Source: a virus. Taken from it: a stretch of DNA of 64,000 nucleotides. The notes beneath the pieces are model-generated. The model was given only the letters and a program-made list of their open reading frames with translations. It did no database searches and was not told the origin of the DNA. A program made the position numbers and the translations under genes. The stretch spans positions 1 through 64,000 of the IMG/VR virus record IMGVR_UViG_3300039189_000053; one strand, 5' to 3'. This document shows positions 17,201-26,255 of the stretch, piece by piece (the stretch's first letter is position 1; every line of letters begins with the position of its first letter).

Positions 17201-20200
17201 CCGTGAGAACGTGCGAACCAGTGCCTTATAGGCCGTAGTGTCTGTGGCCAGTGCCGCTTCGATAGAGACTTCGGCCTGCTCCAGTACAAACAGTTCCTGA
17301 TCCGTTAGGTAGAATACCCCGCCTGCCTCTGTGGCAAACGGCATCTCACCGGACACAATCGCGTCAGTGTAAACCTCGGCCGGTGTTGCCAGACCGTCGT
17401 TCGCCACCCATGCGCCATAGGGGCCATGTACCGTAGATACGATGGTTCGCAACACTTCCCTCAGTTGTGCGTCATTGGCCGTGCCTCGATCGCTGGCCAG
17501 TGCGTCATACACCTGTTCGCTGGTCCACTGTGCCGCGGTATTACCGACACTGTCTTGCTGTTTGGCGGTGGCCTCGGTTGTGCGGGTACGTGCCTGCTTG
17601 GCTTCGTGCATCAAACCAGCACCGTTCACAATGACCGCCTCCAGACCAGTGTCCTTGATCTTGCCAGCGTCTTGACCAAACAGCATGCCCTTGATCGCAT
17701 CCACAAACGCCATCAGTCCCTTGACCAGGCTTTTCTTGTTCCGTGTCTTGTACCGGACTTTTGACAACAGTTCCTGGAACTCGGGATTCGACAGACCCCA
17801 AGCCAGTAACTCGTGCTCGTTATCCAGTGCGTTGGTCTGCTCCCACCGGGCTTTCAGCTCGGCGTTCTCTGGCTTGTCCAGATAGACCTGAGTAGCCCGA
17901 CGCAAAGACTCCAACTCTTTGGTGAACTTCTGGGCCTTGCGGCTCCCGTTCCCGTTCTGAGCATCGTCAACAACGTGATACAGCACACTGTGCAGCACCT
18001 CGTGAGTCACCATTTCCGGGGTCAGCCCTGACTCAACAAAGTCCGGGCTCTTCAGGTAAATCTTCTCCACACCGTTGCGGAAGTTCCAGAACCCCTGAGC
18101 TTCGCTCACGTCTTCGTCGGGCATACCGTCAGTGGGTGTGTCTTTGGTGACGTACTGAATTTCAATGTCCGGATCCACCAGTTTCTGCAATGCTTGTGTC
18201 AGCTTGGTTCGTGGCAGTTGTGCCACCAGATCCCGTACCTTCATGTTCGGGTTGTTTGCCAGCAGACTTACCAATGCACTGTCACTGGTGTGTACCGGCG
18301 TACCGACGGTTCCCCACGCAGGTTCTGTTCCAGCAGACTCATCAATGTCAGGTTCAGCGGCTTCAGCCAGGGACTGTTCACGCAACGCCTGATCGCCCAG
18401 CACTCGCTGGGATACCGTGGTCTTTGCACGCTCAGCAATGCGCGTATAGTCGGCATCAGTCAGTGTGTATTCACCGCCTTCCACGCCGTACTGATTCACA
18501 GTCTGCAGTGCTGCCAAAAGTGCCAGCTTATTCGCCTCGGCCTGATCGGCTGCCCGCAGAGCACTCATCAGATCCCCTTTTACATTCTCAATAGAACCGT
18601 TCAGCGCGTCTTTATAGGCTTTGCGGAACTCTGGATCCTGCTCCATTTCAAACAAGCGCCCTTCAAAGTCACGCAGCACACGGTAGCCCGTCTGCATGAA
18701 GGCTTCCGGTAGCGAGTAATTGACCAGGGCTTTCAGAGTCTCCTGGTTCATTCGCTCAGCAACGGTCTGCATTTCAGGAGCGGCCACAATCGCAGCATCG
18801 TGTACGTTCAGCGCCTGGAAGTTCGTGTACGTCCTTGACGCAATCGCACTGTCCAGAGCGTGCGCCGACATAATGAACGAACGGACGCCCGGGTCGCTGT
18901 ATTCATGGGCTCTGCCGAAGCCGTTCAAAGCCGTGCGCTGACCCGAGTTATTCACCCGCTCGCGGTTTTTCTTGTCGGTCCAGCTTACGTCTGTGTCGCC
19001 GGTCACCGGTATCGGCTGAGCGAACGTGCTCCCTACTTCAAACGCTGGATTGTCTTTTTGCACTTGCGACTCTATATCCGCCATGTGCAAACCAGCGCCC
19101 AATTCACTGCTGCGCTTAGACATAGCGGTGTGCATCACCGGCGTTGCCGCGCGGATACGTGCGTTCAACTCTTCTTCCTGGCGAGCCGTCAACGTCTGCA
19201 GCGGCTCACCCTGTTTGTTGGTTTTGATGTTCAGTTCTTTCAGGAACTTGCGTTTCTCAAAATTCCGAACCAGTTGGAACATGGAATAGCTGTGGCTGGC
19301 CACCCTATTCATCTGGTCGCGGAACTCAATGAAATCACCAAACTGTTCTTTCAACGCGGTCTTAACGTGCTTGCCCAGGGTAATTTCAAACTGAGCCACG
19401 GCATGGTTGCGCTGCTCAGAAGTCAAGGTCAGTCGCTGTGCCTGAACCAGTGACGTAGGAATAGGCGCCTTCGCGTTCTTGGGCAGCAATGGATTCAATG
19501 TCTTGACCAGACGCTGTGCGTCCTCAAGGCGATCGCTGTCAGGCTTGCCACTGTTAAGCGCGCCTTCAAGCTGCTCAAAAAACAGATCGACCATCTCCTG
19601 GCCCATGCTGTTAATGGCTTTGCCAATACCAGACCCGAACGCCATTGCAGTCAGCGGTGTCTTGACCCGCTTACGGCCGTCACCAGATACCGGACGTGGG
19701 CCATCAACCTCTTCATCGCGCTTTTGTGGCTCATTTGTAAACGAGCCCATCAGAGCAAACACGCTGGCGTACTTGGTCTTGCCTTCTGCCATAGCACGCT
19801 GATACGCCTTTCGGGCCAACTCATCCACCCGGACAGCCAGACTTTGATACAAGTCATTGTTGGCGTCGTCTTCTTGCCAGGCGCCGGCACTCTGATGCTT
19901 GGCACCTTTACCAAAGAAGCCCATCTTCTCGACCAGAGTCAGGCCTGAGTCCACCGACTTCCAGGCACCGGACAAGATCGTTGCCAGGGCTGGGCCGTTG
20001 GTAATGCCGTCACCTTCACGAACCAGAGTTGAGGTGAATTCACCGGCGCCGGTCTTTTTGGCAGTCTGCCACCGTGACAAGTTCACCAGCGCATCGAACG
20101 TATGGAACTGCTCCTTACGTCCAACAAAGTCAGCCAGTGCCGAGACTTCTTCCGGCGTGACTGTCTGGCCTGTGGTCAGTCTGGTGACGGTGTCAATGTG

Positions 20201-23200
20201 CGGCTGAGCCTGCTTCACTTCCTTGTCAAAGTGCTTCAAAGAACGCTCGTTGGTCTGTTTATCCACCGGCGCACCCAGGCCTTCCAGAACCGCCAACTTG
20301 AACTGGCGGAAGTTGTGCTGGGCTTTCTTGCTGATGCCTTTGCCTGCCCCTTTAACCGGTACGGTGTAAGACCATTCCGGCATTTGCAGCATAAACCGGT
20401 GCACTTTGCTGGTCAGCGGATTCACCGTGTTCGACAACATGCCGACTCGCTGGTTAACCCAGACAGACAGCGGAAAGTAGAACGGCTTGTTGGGCTCATC
20501 CACAAACTCTTCGCGGTTGTAGAAATCCAGTAAGTGATCCACTTCCCGGTACAACGCGTCGTTCTTACCGTCCACAGACGCCTTGTTGGTTGCCTGCACA
20601 ATGTAATTGGTCAGGTCTTTTGCCCCGGCCATACGCGCCAGCAACTCCCGGCTCTGACCCGGCAGCATCAACTCCAGTTGCTCAACCAGTGCTTTCATAT
20701 CCTGGCGAATCGTCCACTGTTTGGTGGCCATCTCGTTTTCCAGGATCTTCTTCTGCTCAGACGGAATGTTTTCATCCCGGCCCTTGGTGGTCTTTTGCGT
20801 CATCTTTGGTGGCTCAAACACCGGCCCCGTGGTTTCGTTTTCCACGGCAAACAGTTTGTTGCCAATCGACTTGCTGCCTTTACTGGCGTCGTACAGTTCA
20901 GCGGCACTGTCGACCGGTGTGCCGTCTTCATTACGAGCCAGTCGTGTGAACCAATGGATGGGTTTGGACGTGCGGTTTTCCGCTTTGGTGGCGTTCTCTT
21001 CTTTGAAGAACTCACTGCGAACACCTTCCCGGATCAGGATTTCCTGACGGTACAGTGCCTGCAAAGCCGCGTGACCCAGTGCCAATTCCAGTTGAGCAAC
21101 CGCGTTGTTCGGTGCGTCTTTGGAGGATTTCAATCCCAACGCCTCAATGGCTTTACGACCCAGATCGTGAACAATCACCGATTCGTAGCTGCCTTTGTCA
21201 TACAACGCGTCGTATTCAGGACCGGTTACCTGCTCGGCCGACGACCTGTCCACCATGCTGGCGATCTGCTTGCGCGTGTTGTACTGATTTCCCGCGGCCA
21301 GATCCTGAACAAACTGGCTTGCCGCTACCGAAATTGCAGTCTGTACGTTCTCCGGCAAGTTGCCCTCGGCATCGGCAAAGAATTGCAGGAAGTCGTACCG
21401 ACGACTGGTGTCTGTTGTCCGTTTCTTGAAACCGTCCGCCACTTTGGCATTGGTCGCTTCAATGAAGCGTGTCAGAGCTTTCAGGTAACGAACCTGTTGC
21501 GAGTCTTCCGCCTGATCCAGGTCTTTTACAAACGGCTCCAGGCCGGTCCCGTTGTTGGCCACAGCAGGCTGTAAGATTTCACTCAGGAAGTTTTCCCGCG
21601 TGGTCAACGGATGCTTGGATCGGCCATCGTCGATGAGTTTACGGACAATGAAGTACGCTTCTATCAGGTTGGTCGAATCCAGCAAGTCCGGAGCCAGTTG
21701 CCCTTTCACCGGGGTAAATGTCAAACCATAGGCGGTGGCACTCTCATTGCCTGCATCGTTTTCACTGCGTCCTGGTGCAGTCTCTGATTCAGGCTGTCCA
21801 GAGTCTCGCCCATCTCCAACAGGCTCTGCCACGTCTCTGGTGGTATCGGTAGGTGTTTGATCTCCGTCTGCCCCAACTTCAGCATCTTCGGTGGGTTTAG
21901 CGTCAGTTCTTGATTCATCTGCTGCTGGCGCCTCTGGTTCTGCTTGCGCTGTAGTTTCCGATTGTTCAGTTTCTTCTGGGCGTTGGTCAGCTTGCGTCTG
22001 GGCATCGGTGGTTCCCTGTGTAGTTGCAGTGTCTGGACGTTGGGCCACTTCAATAGCAGCACTCAATTCTTTACCGGTCGCAATGATTGCCTGAGCTTCC
22101 TGGGCAATGCGTTGAGCCAGCTTCTTGGAACCCGGCGCCTGTGAGAACTGCAGGCCGCCATTGGCACGCAGCAACGCATCGTCTGCCTTACCACGGCCTG
22201 GACGCTTCACCCACCCATCGGCGCTGCTCGGATCGGACCACAGGGCCATCTGCTGACCCGGGCGTGATTCAGCCTGAGCTTCTTTTGCCAGTCGGGCCTT
22301 GGCTTTGTGACGTTTGGCAAAGGAACGTAGCTCGTTCAGGTACTCATTGGCTGAGTCGGTATCGCCGGCTTCCAGAGCCGCGTTTACCAGAGAACGGTAT
22401 TCTGGCAGTGAACGGAACCCGTCTTTGCCTTTCTCACTGAGTAGGTCATTGGTAGTGCCGTCTGTGCCTGTGAGCTTGCCTCTGGCTTTAGCAGCTTTGG
22501 ACAAGGTCTTGAGATAGGTCTGTTCCTGGGAATCCAGCAAAGAGCCTGTGGACTCGTTCAGCGCGGTTACTGATTCATCCGGCAAGCTGCTGGTGTCTTT
22601 CATCAACAGAGTGACCGCACGTTTACCCGCACTTTTGCGAACGTCAGAGCCCTGATTGGCGTCTGTGGCCGTTTGCAGAAGTTTATCCACATCAACGTCC
22701 GTTTCTTCCTGAGACTTCAGAACACTGCGACGTTTGCGGATTACATCAAGAGCGCCCTGAAGCTCGGCACTCTTTTCCCGAACCCTGGCTTTCATATCCG
22801 GCGCGTTATCAAACGCACCCCGGACCTTGGCTTTCAATGCAGCCTGCTCTTCTTTCAAACGCTGGAGCCCGTCCTGGTCACCGGTCTGTCTTGCAGCCTT
22901 TGCCAATGACTTCAAGCGTTTCATCTGGCTTTTGACCGCTTCTTTGCCACGGGCCGTTGCCCCGGCAAACTGCGCTTCAGTCGCATCCAGTTGCTTGTTC
23001 AGCTTGGTTTCCAGTCGAGCCAGTGATTTCTTGCTCGCCTTACGGATCTTCTTGGGTAACTTCTTGTTGACCGCTGTTTTGTGCAGAGCAAAAGCAACCC
23101 GTTCGATCGGGAACGATTCGGTGTCTTCCAGAGTCTCGTAATCACCGTCAATGATTGCCTCGGCAATCTTGGTATCAACCTGGCGTGCTTCTTCGTTACG

Positions 23201-24358
23201 CACTTCCTGACGTTCACTGGCTGCTTTAAGTTGCTCGCCTGGCTCTTTAATAGCGGCGCTACCCAGACCCAGAGAACCACCAAAACCAGCACCCAGTACC
23301 GCATCGGTAAAGGTATGGGCCGTCAGACTTTGATCATCACCAATGGCTGCGTTAGAAGCCGCTCGAGCAGCAACGCCTTCTGCGACTTCCTGTGTGCCTT
23401 CTTCTGCGGCGGATACTGCCGTTGTTCCGGCAATCCGACCTGCGGCCGTCTTGCCTATTTTCTTTCTCAAGGGTCCCAGAATTTTTGCCGTAGCGGCACC
23501 ACCGATTGCACCAATCGGCGCAGAACCCATAAAGGCTGCTTGACCCGACTCATCGCTGACAGCGTCCCGGGCCTCGGCCTCACTCATATCCTTCTTGTCT
23601 TGCAGCTCCATGAACATATCCAGAGCCTGGAGCTCTTCATCGGACATATTCTGAATACGTTCTTCCGCATCCCGTGCCTGACTACCACCGGCTTGAAGAC
23701 CACCAATAGTGGCCATGGCTGTGGCTACTGCTTTTGGACTGCGCATCATAAACGCAGCCGCCTGTGGTGCGAACGAACCAGCAAGACTGGCCGCCTGACC
23801 CAGGTAACCTTCTACCGATGGATCATCGCCAAAGCTCCAGCTTAAAGGGTCTGTCAGATCACCGGTCGGCGTGCTTCCTTGCACGGCCTTTTTAAACTCC
23901 GGATCCTGCATTTGGTTAATTTGATCGCCGCCTTCATACATCCAATCTTCAAGACTTTGAAGCCATTCACTGGGGTCAGTAATACCCGCACTGTTCAATG
24001 CTTCATTGGCCGATTGGATCTCGTCATCAAGACCCAGTTTGCCCAGGCCTTTTTCGACAAGTTGCCCTCCAATGTTGACGATGTCTCCAATACCGCCCAT
24101 GACAGCGCCGGTACTGTTCACCCCTACTTCCGTGAATTTCCGGGCGTAGTCCGAGTTTATTCCAAAACCAGACAGCGAACCGCCTGGTTGTTGGCGAGCT
24201 TTTAACGCAGCCCGTTTTTCATCGGCAGCCACTGCCACTTTGGATTGCTTGGTAGCCAGAGCGTCGTTCAGACGATCCCACTGAGACACACCATCATTGG
24301 CTGCCCCTACGGGGGCAGCCTTGTCGGCAAAGTATTGATTGGCGTCGAATTGACTCAT
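14222..24358 (-). CDS. virion-encapsidated RNA polymerase (N4 gp50 type)
   Basis: This 3378-residue protein is carried in the capsid and injected, and transcribes early genes. The single-subunit polymerase core lies in the middle third, as in N4: FPLSVWVNQRVGM with Arg1304 (DxxGR-like region), GDGITNGPALA with catalytic Asp1450 (motif A), DGRKRVKTPLTAMAFGSG with Arg1562, Lys1566 and Phe1574 (motif B) and NVHDAAIV with His1853-Asp1854 (motif C). The spacing agrees with the N4 catalytic domain. Position 1574 is Phe where T7 and N4 have Tyr. The N-terminal third is Ala/Gln-rich with coiled coils and a Gly/Ala hydrophobic stretch near residues 200-300 that may help membrane passage; a metalloprotease-like MVTHEVLHSVLYHV lies near residue 2120. 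It is the last gene of the late minus block. Confidence 0.96.
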   Translation of the reverse strand: MSQFDANQYFADKAAPVGAANDGVSQWDRLNDALATKQSKVAVAADEKRAALKARQQPGGSLSGFGINSDYARKFTEVGVNSTGAVMGGIGDIVNIGGQLVEKGLGKLGLDDEIQSANEALNSAGITDPSEWLQSLEDWMYEGGDQINQMQDPEFKKAVQGSTPTGDLTDPLSWSFGDDPSVEGYLGQAASLAGSFAPQAAAFMMRSPKAVATAMATIGGLQAGGSQARDAEERIQNMSDEELQALDMFMELQDKKDMSEAEARDAVSDESGQAAFMGSAPIGAIGGAATAKILGPLRKKIGKTAAGRIAGTTAVSAAEEGTQEVAEGVAARAASNAAIGDDQSLTAHTFTDAVLGAGFGGSLGLGSAAIKEPGEQLKAASERQEVRNEEARQVDTKIAEAIIDGDYETLEDTESFPIERVAFALHKTAVNKKLPKKIRKASKKSLARLETKLNKQLDATEAQFAGATARGKEAVKSQMKRLKSLAKAARQTGDQDGLQRLKEEQAALKAKVRGAFDNAPDMKARVREKSAELQGALDVIRKRRSVLKSQEETDVDVDKLLQTATDANQGSDVRKSAGKRAVTLLMKDTSSLPDESVTALNESTGSLLDSQEQTYLKTLSKAAKARGKLTGTDGTTNDLLSEKGKDGFRSLPEYRSLVNAALEAGDTDSANEYLNELRSFAKRHKAKARLAKEAQAESRPGQQMALWSDPSSADGWVKRPGRGKADDALLRANGGLQFSQAPGSKKLAQRIAQEAQAIIATGKELSAAIEVAQRPDTATTQGTTDAQTQADQRPEETEQSETTAQAEPEAPAADESRTDAKPTEDAEVGADGDQTPTDTTRDVAEPVGDGRDSGQPESETAPGRSENDAGNESATAYGLTFTPVKGQLAPDLLDSTNLIEAYFIVRKLIDDGRSKHPLTTRENFLSEILQPAVANNGTGLEPFVKDLDQAEDSQQVRYLKALTRFIEATNAKVADGFKKRTTDTSRRYDFLQFFADAEGNLPENVQTAISVAASQFVQDLAAGNQYNTRKQIASMVDRSSAEQVTGPEYDALYDKGSYESVIVHDLGRKAIEALGLKSSKDAPNNAVAQLELALGHAALQALYRQEILIREGVRSEFFKEENATKAENRTSKPIHWFTRLARNEDGTPVDSAAELYDASKGSKSIGNKLFAVENETTGPVFEPPKMTQKTTKGRDENIPSEQKKILENEMATKQWTIRQDMKALVEQLELMLPGQSRELLARMAGAKDLTNYIVQATNKASVDGKNDALYREVDHLLDFYNREEFVDEPNKPFYFPLSVWVNQRVGMLSNTVNPLTSKVHRFMLQMPEWSYTVPVKGAGKGISKKAQHNFRQFKLAVLEGLGAPVDKQTNERSLKHFDKEVKQAQPHIDTVTRLTTGQTVTPEEVSALADFVGRKEQFHTFDALVNLSRWQTAKKTGAGEFTSTLVREGDGITNGPALATILSGAWKSVDSGLTLVEKMGFFGKGAKHQSAGAWQEDDANNDLYQSLAVRVDELARKAYQRAMAEGKTKYASVFALMGSFTNEPQKRDEEVDGPRPVSGDGRKRVKTPLTAMAFGSGIGKAINSMGQEMVDLFFEQLEGALNSGKPDSDRLEDAQRLVKTLNPLLPKNAKAPIPTSLVQAQRLTLTSEQRNHAVAQFEITLGKHVKTALKEQFGDFIEFRDQMNRVASHSYSMFQLVRNFEKRKFLKELNIKTNKQGEPLQTLTARQEEELNARIRAATPVMHTAMSKRSSELGAGLHMADIESQVQKDNPAFEVGSTFAQPIPVTGDTDVSWTDKKNRERVNNSGQRTALNGFGRAHEYSDPGVRSFIMSAHALDSAIASRTYTNFQALNVHDAAIVAAPEMQTVAERMNQETLKALVNYSLPEAFMQTGYRVLRDFEGRLFEMEQDPEFRKAYKDALNGSIENVKGDLMSALRAADQAEANKLALLAALQTVNQYGVEGGEYTLTDADYTRIAERAKTTVSQRVLGDQALREQSLAEAAEPDIDESAGTEPAWGTVGTPVHTSDSALVSLLANNPNMKVRDLVAQLPRTKLTQALQKLVDPDIEIQYVTKDTPTDGMPDEDVSEAQGFWNFRNGVEKIYLKSPDFVESGLTPEMVTHEVLHSVLYHVVDDAQNGNGSRKAQKFTKELESLRRATQVYLDKPENAELKARWEQTNALDNEHELLAWGLSNPEFQELLSKVRYKTRNKKSLVKGLMAFVDAIKGMLFGQDAGKIKDTGLEAVIVNGAGLMHEAKQARTRTTEATAKQQDSVGNTAAQWTSEQVYDALASDRGTANDAQLREVLRTIVSTVHGPYGAWVANDGLATPAEVYTDAIVSGEMPFATEAGGVFYLTDQELFVLEQAEVSIEAALATDTTAYKALVRTFSRAKRSIDPSDLSNDPDQAQAQYDFLFDITQEPGENRTRHLSRFAALALVHPKVNAALEKSTAEGETFNSWFDSVTSRLGDRMNNTNAQQADNARILKLSQRLADIQAKRKAELSKERISAFDWFDDLSAIGQDAVAEKLTGVRSEDAKKRVEELVNSLANYRTNTQSERQNLLQSMVTEVLGATDKTQAFFKLLRMAGKNERDRKHIKDGTSRDIRRSFDALTDEESESITRVILRTDLSSLAEHYSQEDLEAMVRDPQRLQQAIEDWETQLQDLGYHTDYYLAYAKALGYHMTTGKVKVAHLNKNAYTLSRLYGVDNASVTEAEANAAEKVLDPLVSLYALSYTGESDRTRTSEVFRRENLRNEKSGMLYTLLTHKASKEDALSTVFGGDKTFMAKGYTRELYNPHRDVTVVARSEMERYQAKGWVLVSDKLPRDPMERTDREDQVMMMMPYGGMQSRVTGSFSMTGKRSKGTSSLGEVSSLSRRNREKARMNRTGQHYIQSASAKGKNFEPANVREGFTAPIYDPQGNITDYRYLMEESTKDTVLDRDNRAEEVLGATLSNTFDKQMSPLQNQRVLDALHQMEMDEMTDHPERFIEVSAVSPDPVVQEDYRLLPEDVKRQLRGADGRRKLYVRRDVYNMIFGYRKYSLSSIWDKHSDYRNGFESAFVGVMEGLMDWLPQIGVDTTRAQAKMRVRQFEDAWQDIIRQIKDAWVIKNVFTLINNIGSNVSILVWQGVSLENISQRHKEAVQGLLKYSKDQDELQTLARLDRVGLATSEQKQTMAELQDSMDRNPVKMLIDEGMFQTILEDVDTTDSDYSFTSRLRKRLDARTENVPKGVKTVTKNLFMTHDTAVYKTLSRATQMSDFVARYTLYQELVNRQDAPMDHETALQVISDTFINYDVPTHKAMQYLNDTGLVFFTKYYLRAQKVLWRLFRERGGRGISMVLLDQYFGGLPTFVEAGPDINNPMESGVLNYGEGLESIFPIHMLLKLW

Positions 24359-24367
24359 AGAAAGTCC

Positions 24368-25780
24368 TTACTGTCGGAATTTGGCCAGAGTGTTTTGGAA
24401 CTGCTGAGTCATTTCACGAAGTCCTGGTCCGCGGCCAAACTCTTGTTTACCGGACGTAGCTAGGGCCTCCCGGTCTTTTTTCCACTGCTGGTAGTTCTCA
24501 TACTCTTTGGCCATCCGTGTGTTCCCTAAAATGGCTTCAATGTTTTCTTCAAGGTCAAGATCCCAGCCGCCGAAGTCATCAACCTCATAACCTTGCAGAG
24601 CCATCTCGAGGATTTCCGGGGTTATTTTGAAGAGCTTATTGTCGACTTCGATTTCGGAGTTTGAGAACTGAGCAATCTCCTTCACCACATCACGCCGTTC
24701 GTCTGCGTTCATCTTGTCGATGTTCGGTACTTTTTCGAGCAGACCTGCCGCTGTCATATCAGCAGGGCGATCCGGACGGTAGTACGGGTTGGACGTGATG
24801 CCCATAGAATCATCCAGCTTCTTCTGACGAGACTCGATTTTTGCCTGATCCGTAGGTGCCAGTTGAGTGTTTCGAGTCAGTTGCTGATCCAGATATTGGA
24901 TCATCTGCTGTTCTTGCTGAGGAGGCAGCTCGGGATACATTTCACGAATGGATGCCAGTTGTTTATTCCTGAACTGAGTATCGCTCACTGGCTTACTATT
25001 CAGGTGAGGTTCCAGCATTTTCAGTTGCACAGGCGTGGCTTTAGCAAAGTCAATCTGACCGTTGCTTTTCATGGGTACGTTGTTTTCCCTGGCAACGCTC
25101 AACGCTTTTTGCGTCCGGTCTTGGTACGCCTGGTCCCGTTGATTGATACCCGTACGCAGCGCGCCCCAAGCCAACTCGGCGTCTTCCTGTTCCTGGTAAG
25201 TGTTCTGAGTCTGGTCGAATTGCGTCTGCTGCTGATCTCGTAAATTCAGTGTGTGCTTGCGATCCACGGAATCCTGACTCGCTTGCTTCAGTTGTTGGGC
25301 CAGTTCGCCTCGGTTGGCTAACTCTGACTCGCCCAGGAACTTACCGGCCTCATCAAACTGATTACCGGCCAGCATGGACTGGAACCGATTCACGTCTTCA
25401 CGTTCAGCCAGGGCCCGCTTCTTCTCGTCGTAGCCCAGCTTCGCCATTTCGTTTTCACGCATACCGGCCAGGCGGGTGCGAATAGCATCACCACTGGTTT
25501 GGTTTGTGTCGATCAGCCCGTTGCCACTGAACTTTTCACGCAATGAAGCAATGTCACCGTTTTGCTGAGCTTCGGCCAATGCTTCGGGTGTGCGGTACTG
25601 GTTCATTTGGCTTAGGAAATCCTGAGTGTTGCGATCGGTGCGGCCTTCTTCATAGGTGTCTTTCGTCTGCCGGAGCGTATCAAACGCCCCTGACAGCGAA
25701 CGGCCTGCCTGATCCATGATCTGAGCAGCCCCACCAAAGCTGGGACTGTTGACGTTACGCCAAGTGATAGGTTGGACCAT
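24368..25780 (-). CDS. internal virion protein, N4 gp51 type
   Basis: There are 470 residues, very rich in Gln, Glu and Lys and predicted mostly helical (QTQFDQTQNTYQEQEDAEL), with no enzymatic motif. In N4 the gene next to the virion RNA polymerase encodes a capsid-internal protein ejected with it; size and position match. Nine bases separate it from the polymerase gene. The assignment is by gene order and composition. Confidence 0.75.
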   Translation of the reverse strand: MVQPITWRNVNSPSFGGAAQIMDQAGRSLSGAFDTLRQTKDTYEEGRTDRNTQDFLSQMNQYRTPEALAEAQQNGDIASLREKFSGNGLIDTNQTSGDAIRTRLAGMRENEMAKLGYDEKKRALAEREDVNRFQSMLAGNQFDEAGKFLGESELANRGELAQQLKQASQDSVDRKHTLNLRDQQQTQFDQTQNTYQEQEDAELAWGALRTGINQRDQAYQDRTQKALSVARENNVPMKSNGQIDFAKATPVQLKMLEPHLNSKPVSDTQFRNKQLASIREMYPELPPQQEQQMIQYLDQQLTRNTQLAPTDQAKIESRQKKLDDSMGITSNPYYRPDRPADMTAAGLLEKVPNIDKMNADERRDVVKEIAQFSNSEIEVDNKLFKITPEILEMALQGYEVDDFGGWDLDLEENIEAILGNTRMAKEYENYQQWKKDREALATSGKQEFGRGPGLREMTQQFQNTLAKFRQ

Positions 25781-25781
25781 A

Positions 25782-26255
25782 TTATTTCACCCCATTCTGA
25801 GCCATGTATTCATCCGGGCTTTGGTAATACCCCGGGTTTTCCGAGTACCGACGCCTCTGCCGATCACGGAGTTGGGTATTGGTGCGCTGACGTTGGGCGC
25901 TGTAGTTTTTGTTGAACGCTTTCTTCTGGAAATCCAGTTGGTCTTTGGCAACGCCCAGTTGTTTCAAGCCGGTGTATCCCTGGATACCCGCCTGAATGCC
26001 GCCCAGTGCCAGATTGCCCCAGCCATCTTTGCCCAACATGCCGTCAAAAATTCCACCGCCCTCTGGTGCTGTGCTTGCTCCCATAGAGTCAAACCCCGTG
26101 CCGGTCATCGCAGACGACGGACTACCAGGCTGGTAGTTGGTAAAGTTCAGGTCCAACCCAGGGTTTGGCATCATGCCCATCTGATTCAGGTCAATTCGTC
26201 CTGGCCGCATCCGACTGCCGGGTGTGTTAAAGTTCATCAGTTCAAAGCCGTCCAT
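25782..26255 (-). CDS. small internal virion protein, N4 gp52 type
   Basis: There are 157 residues: a Pro/Gly/Met-rich N-terminal half (PGSRMRPGRIDLNQMGMMPN) and a basic C-terminal half (YSAQRQRTNTQLRDRQRRRY) ending YMAQNGVK. The basic part may bind DNA or the capsid wall. It lies in the gp52 slot of N4 and overlaps the next upstream gene by 14 bases. No domain is recognised. Confidence 0.7.
   Translation of the reverse strand: MDGFELMNFNTPGSRMRPGRIDLNQMGMMPNPGLDLNFTNYQPGSPSSAMTGTGFDSMGASTAPEGGGIFDGMLGKDGWGNLALGGIQAGIQGYTGLKQLGVAKDQLDFQKKAFNKNYSAQRQRTNTQLRDRQRRRYSENPGYYQSPDEYMAQNGVK

Noticed and set aside
20534-21574. 346-codon plus-strand open frame inside the virion RNA polymerase gene
   Set aside because: It is a shadow: the minus strand carries clear polymerase motifs in this interval and the plus frame has no recognisable protein features or start signal.
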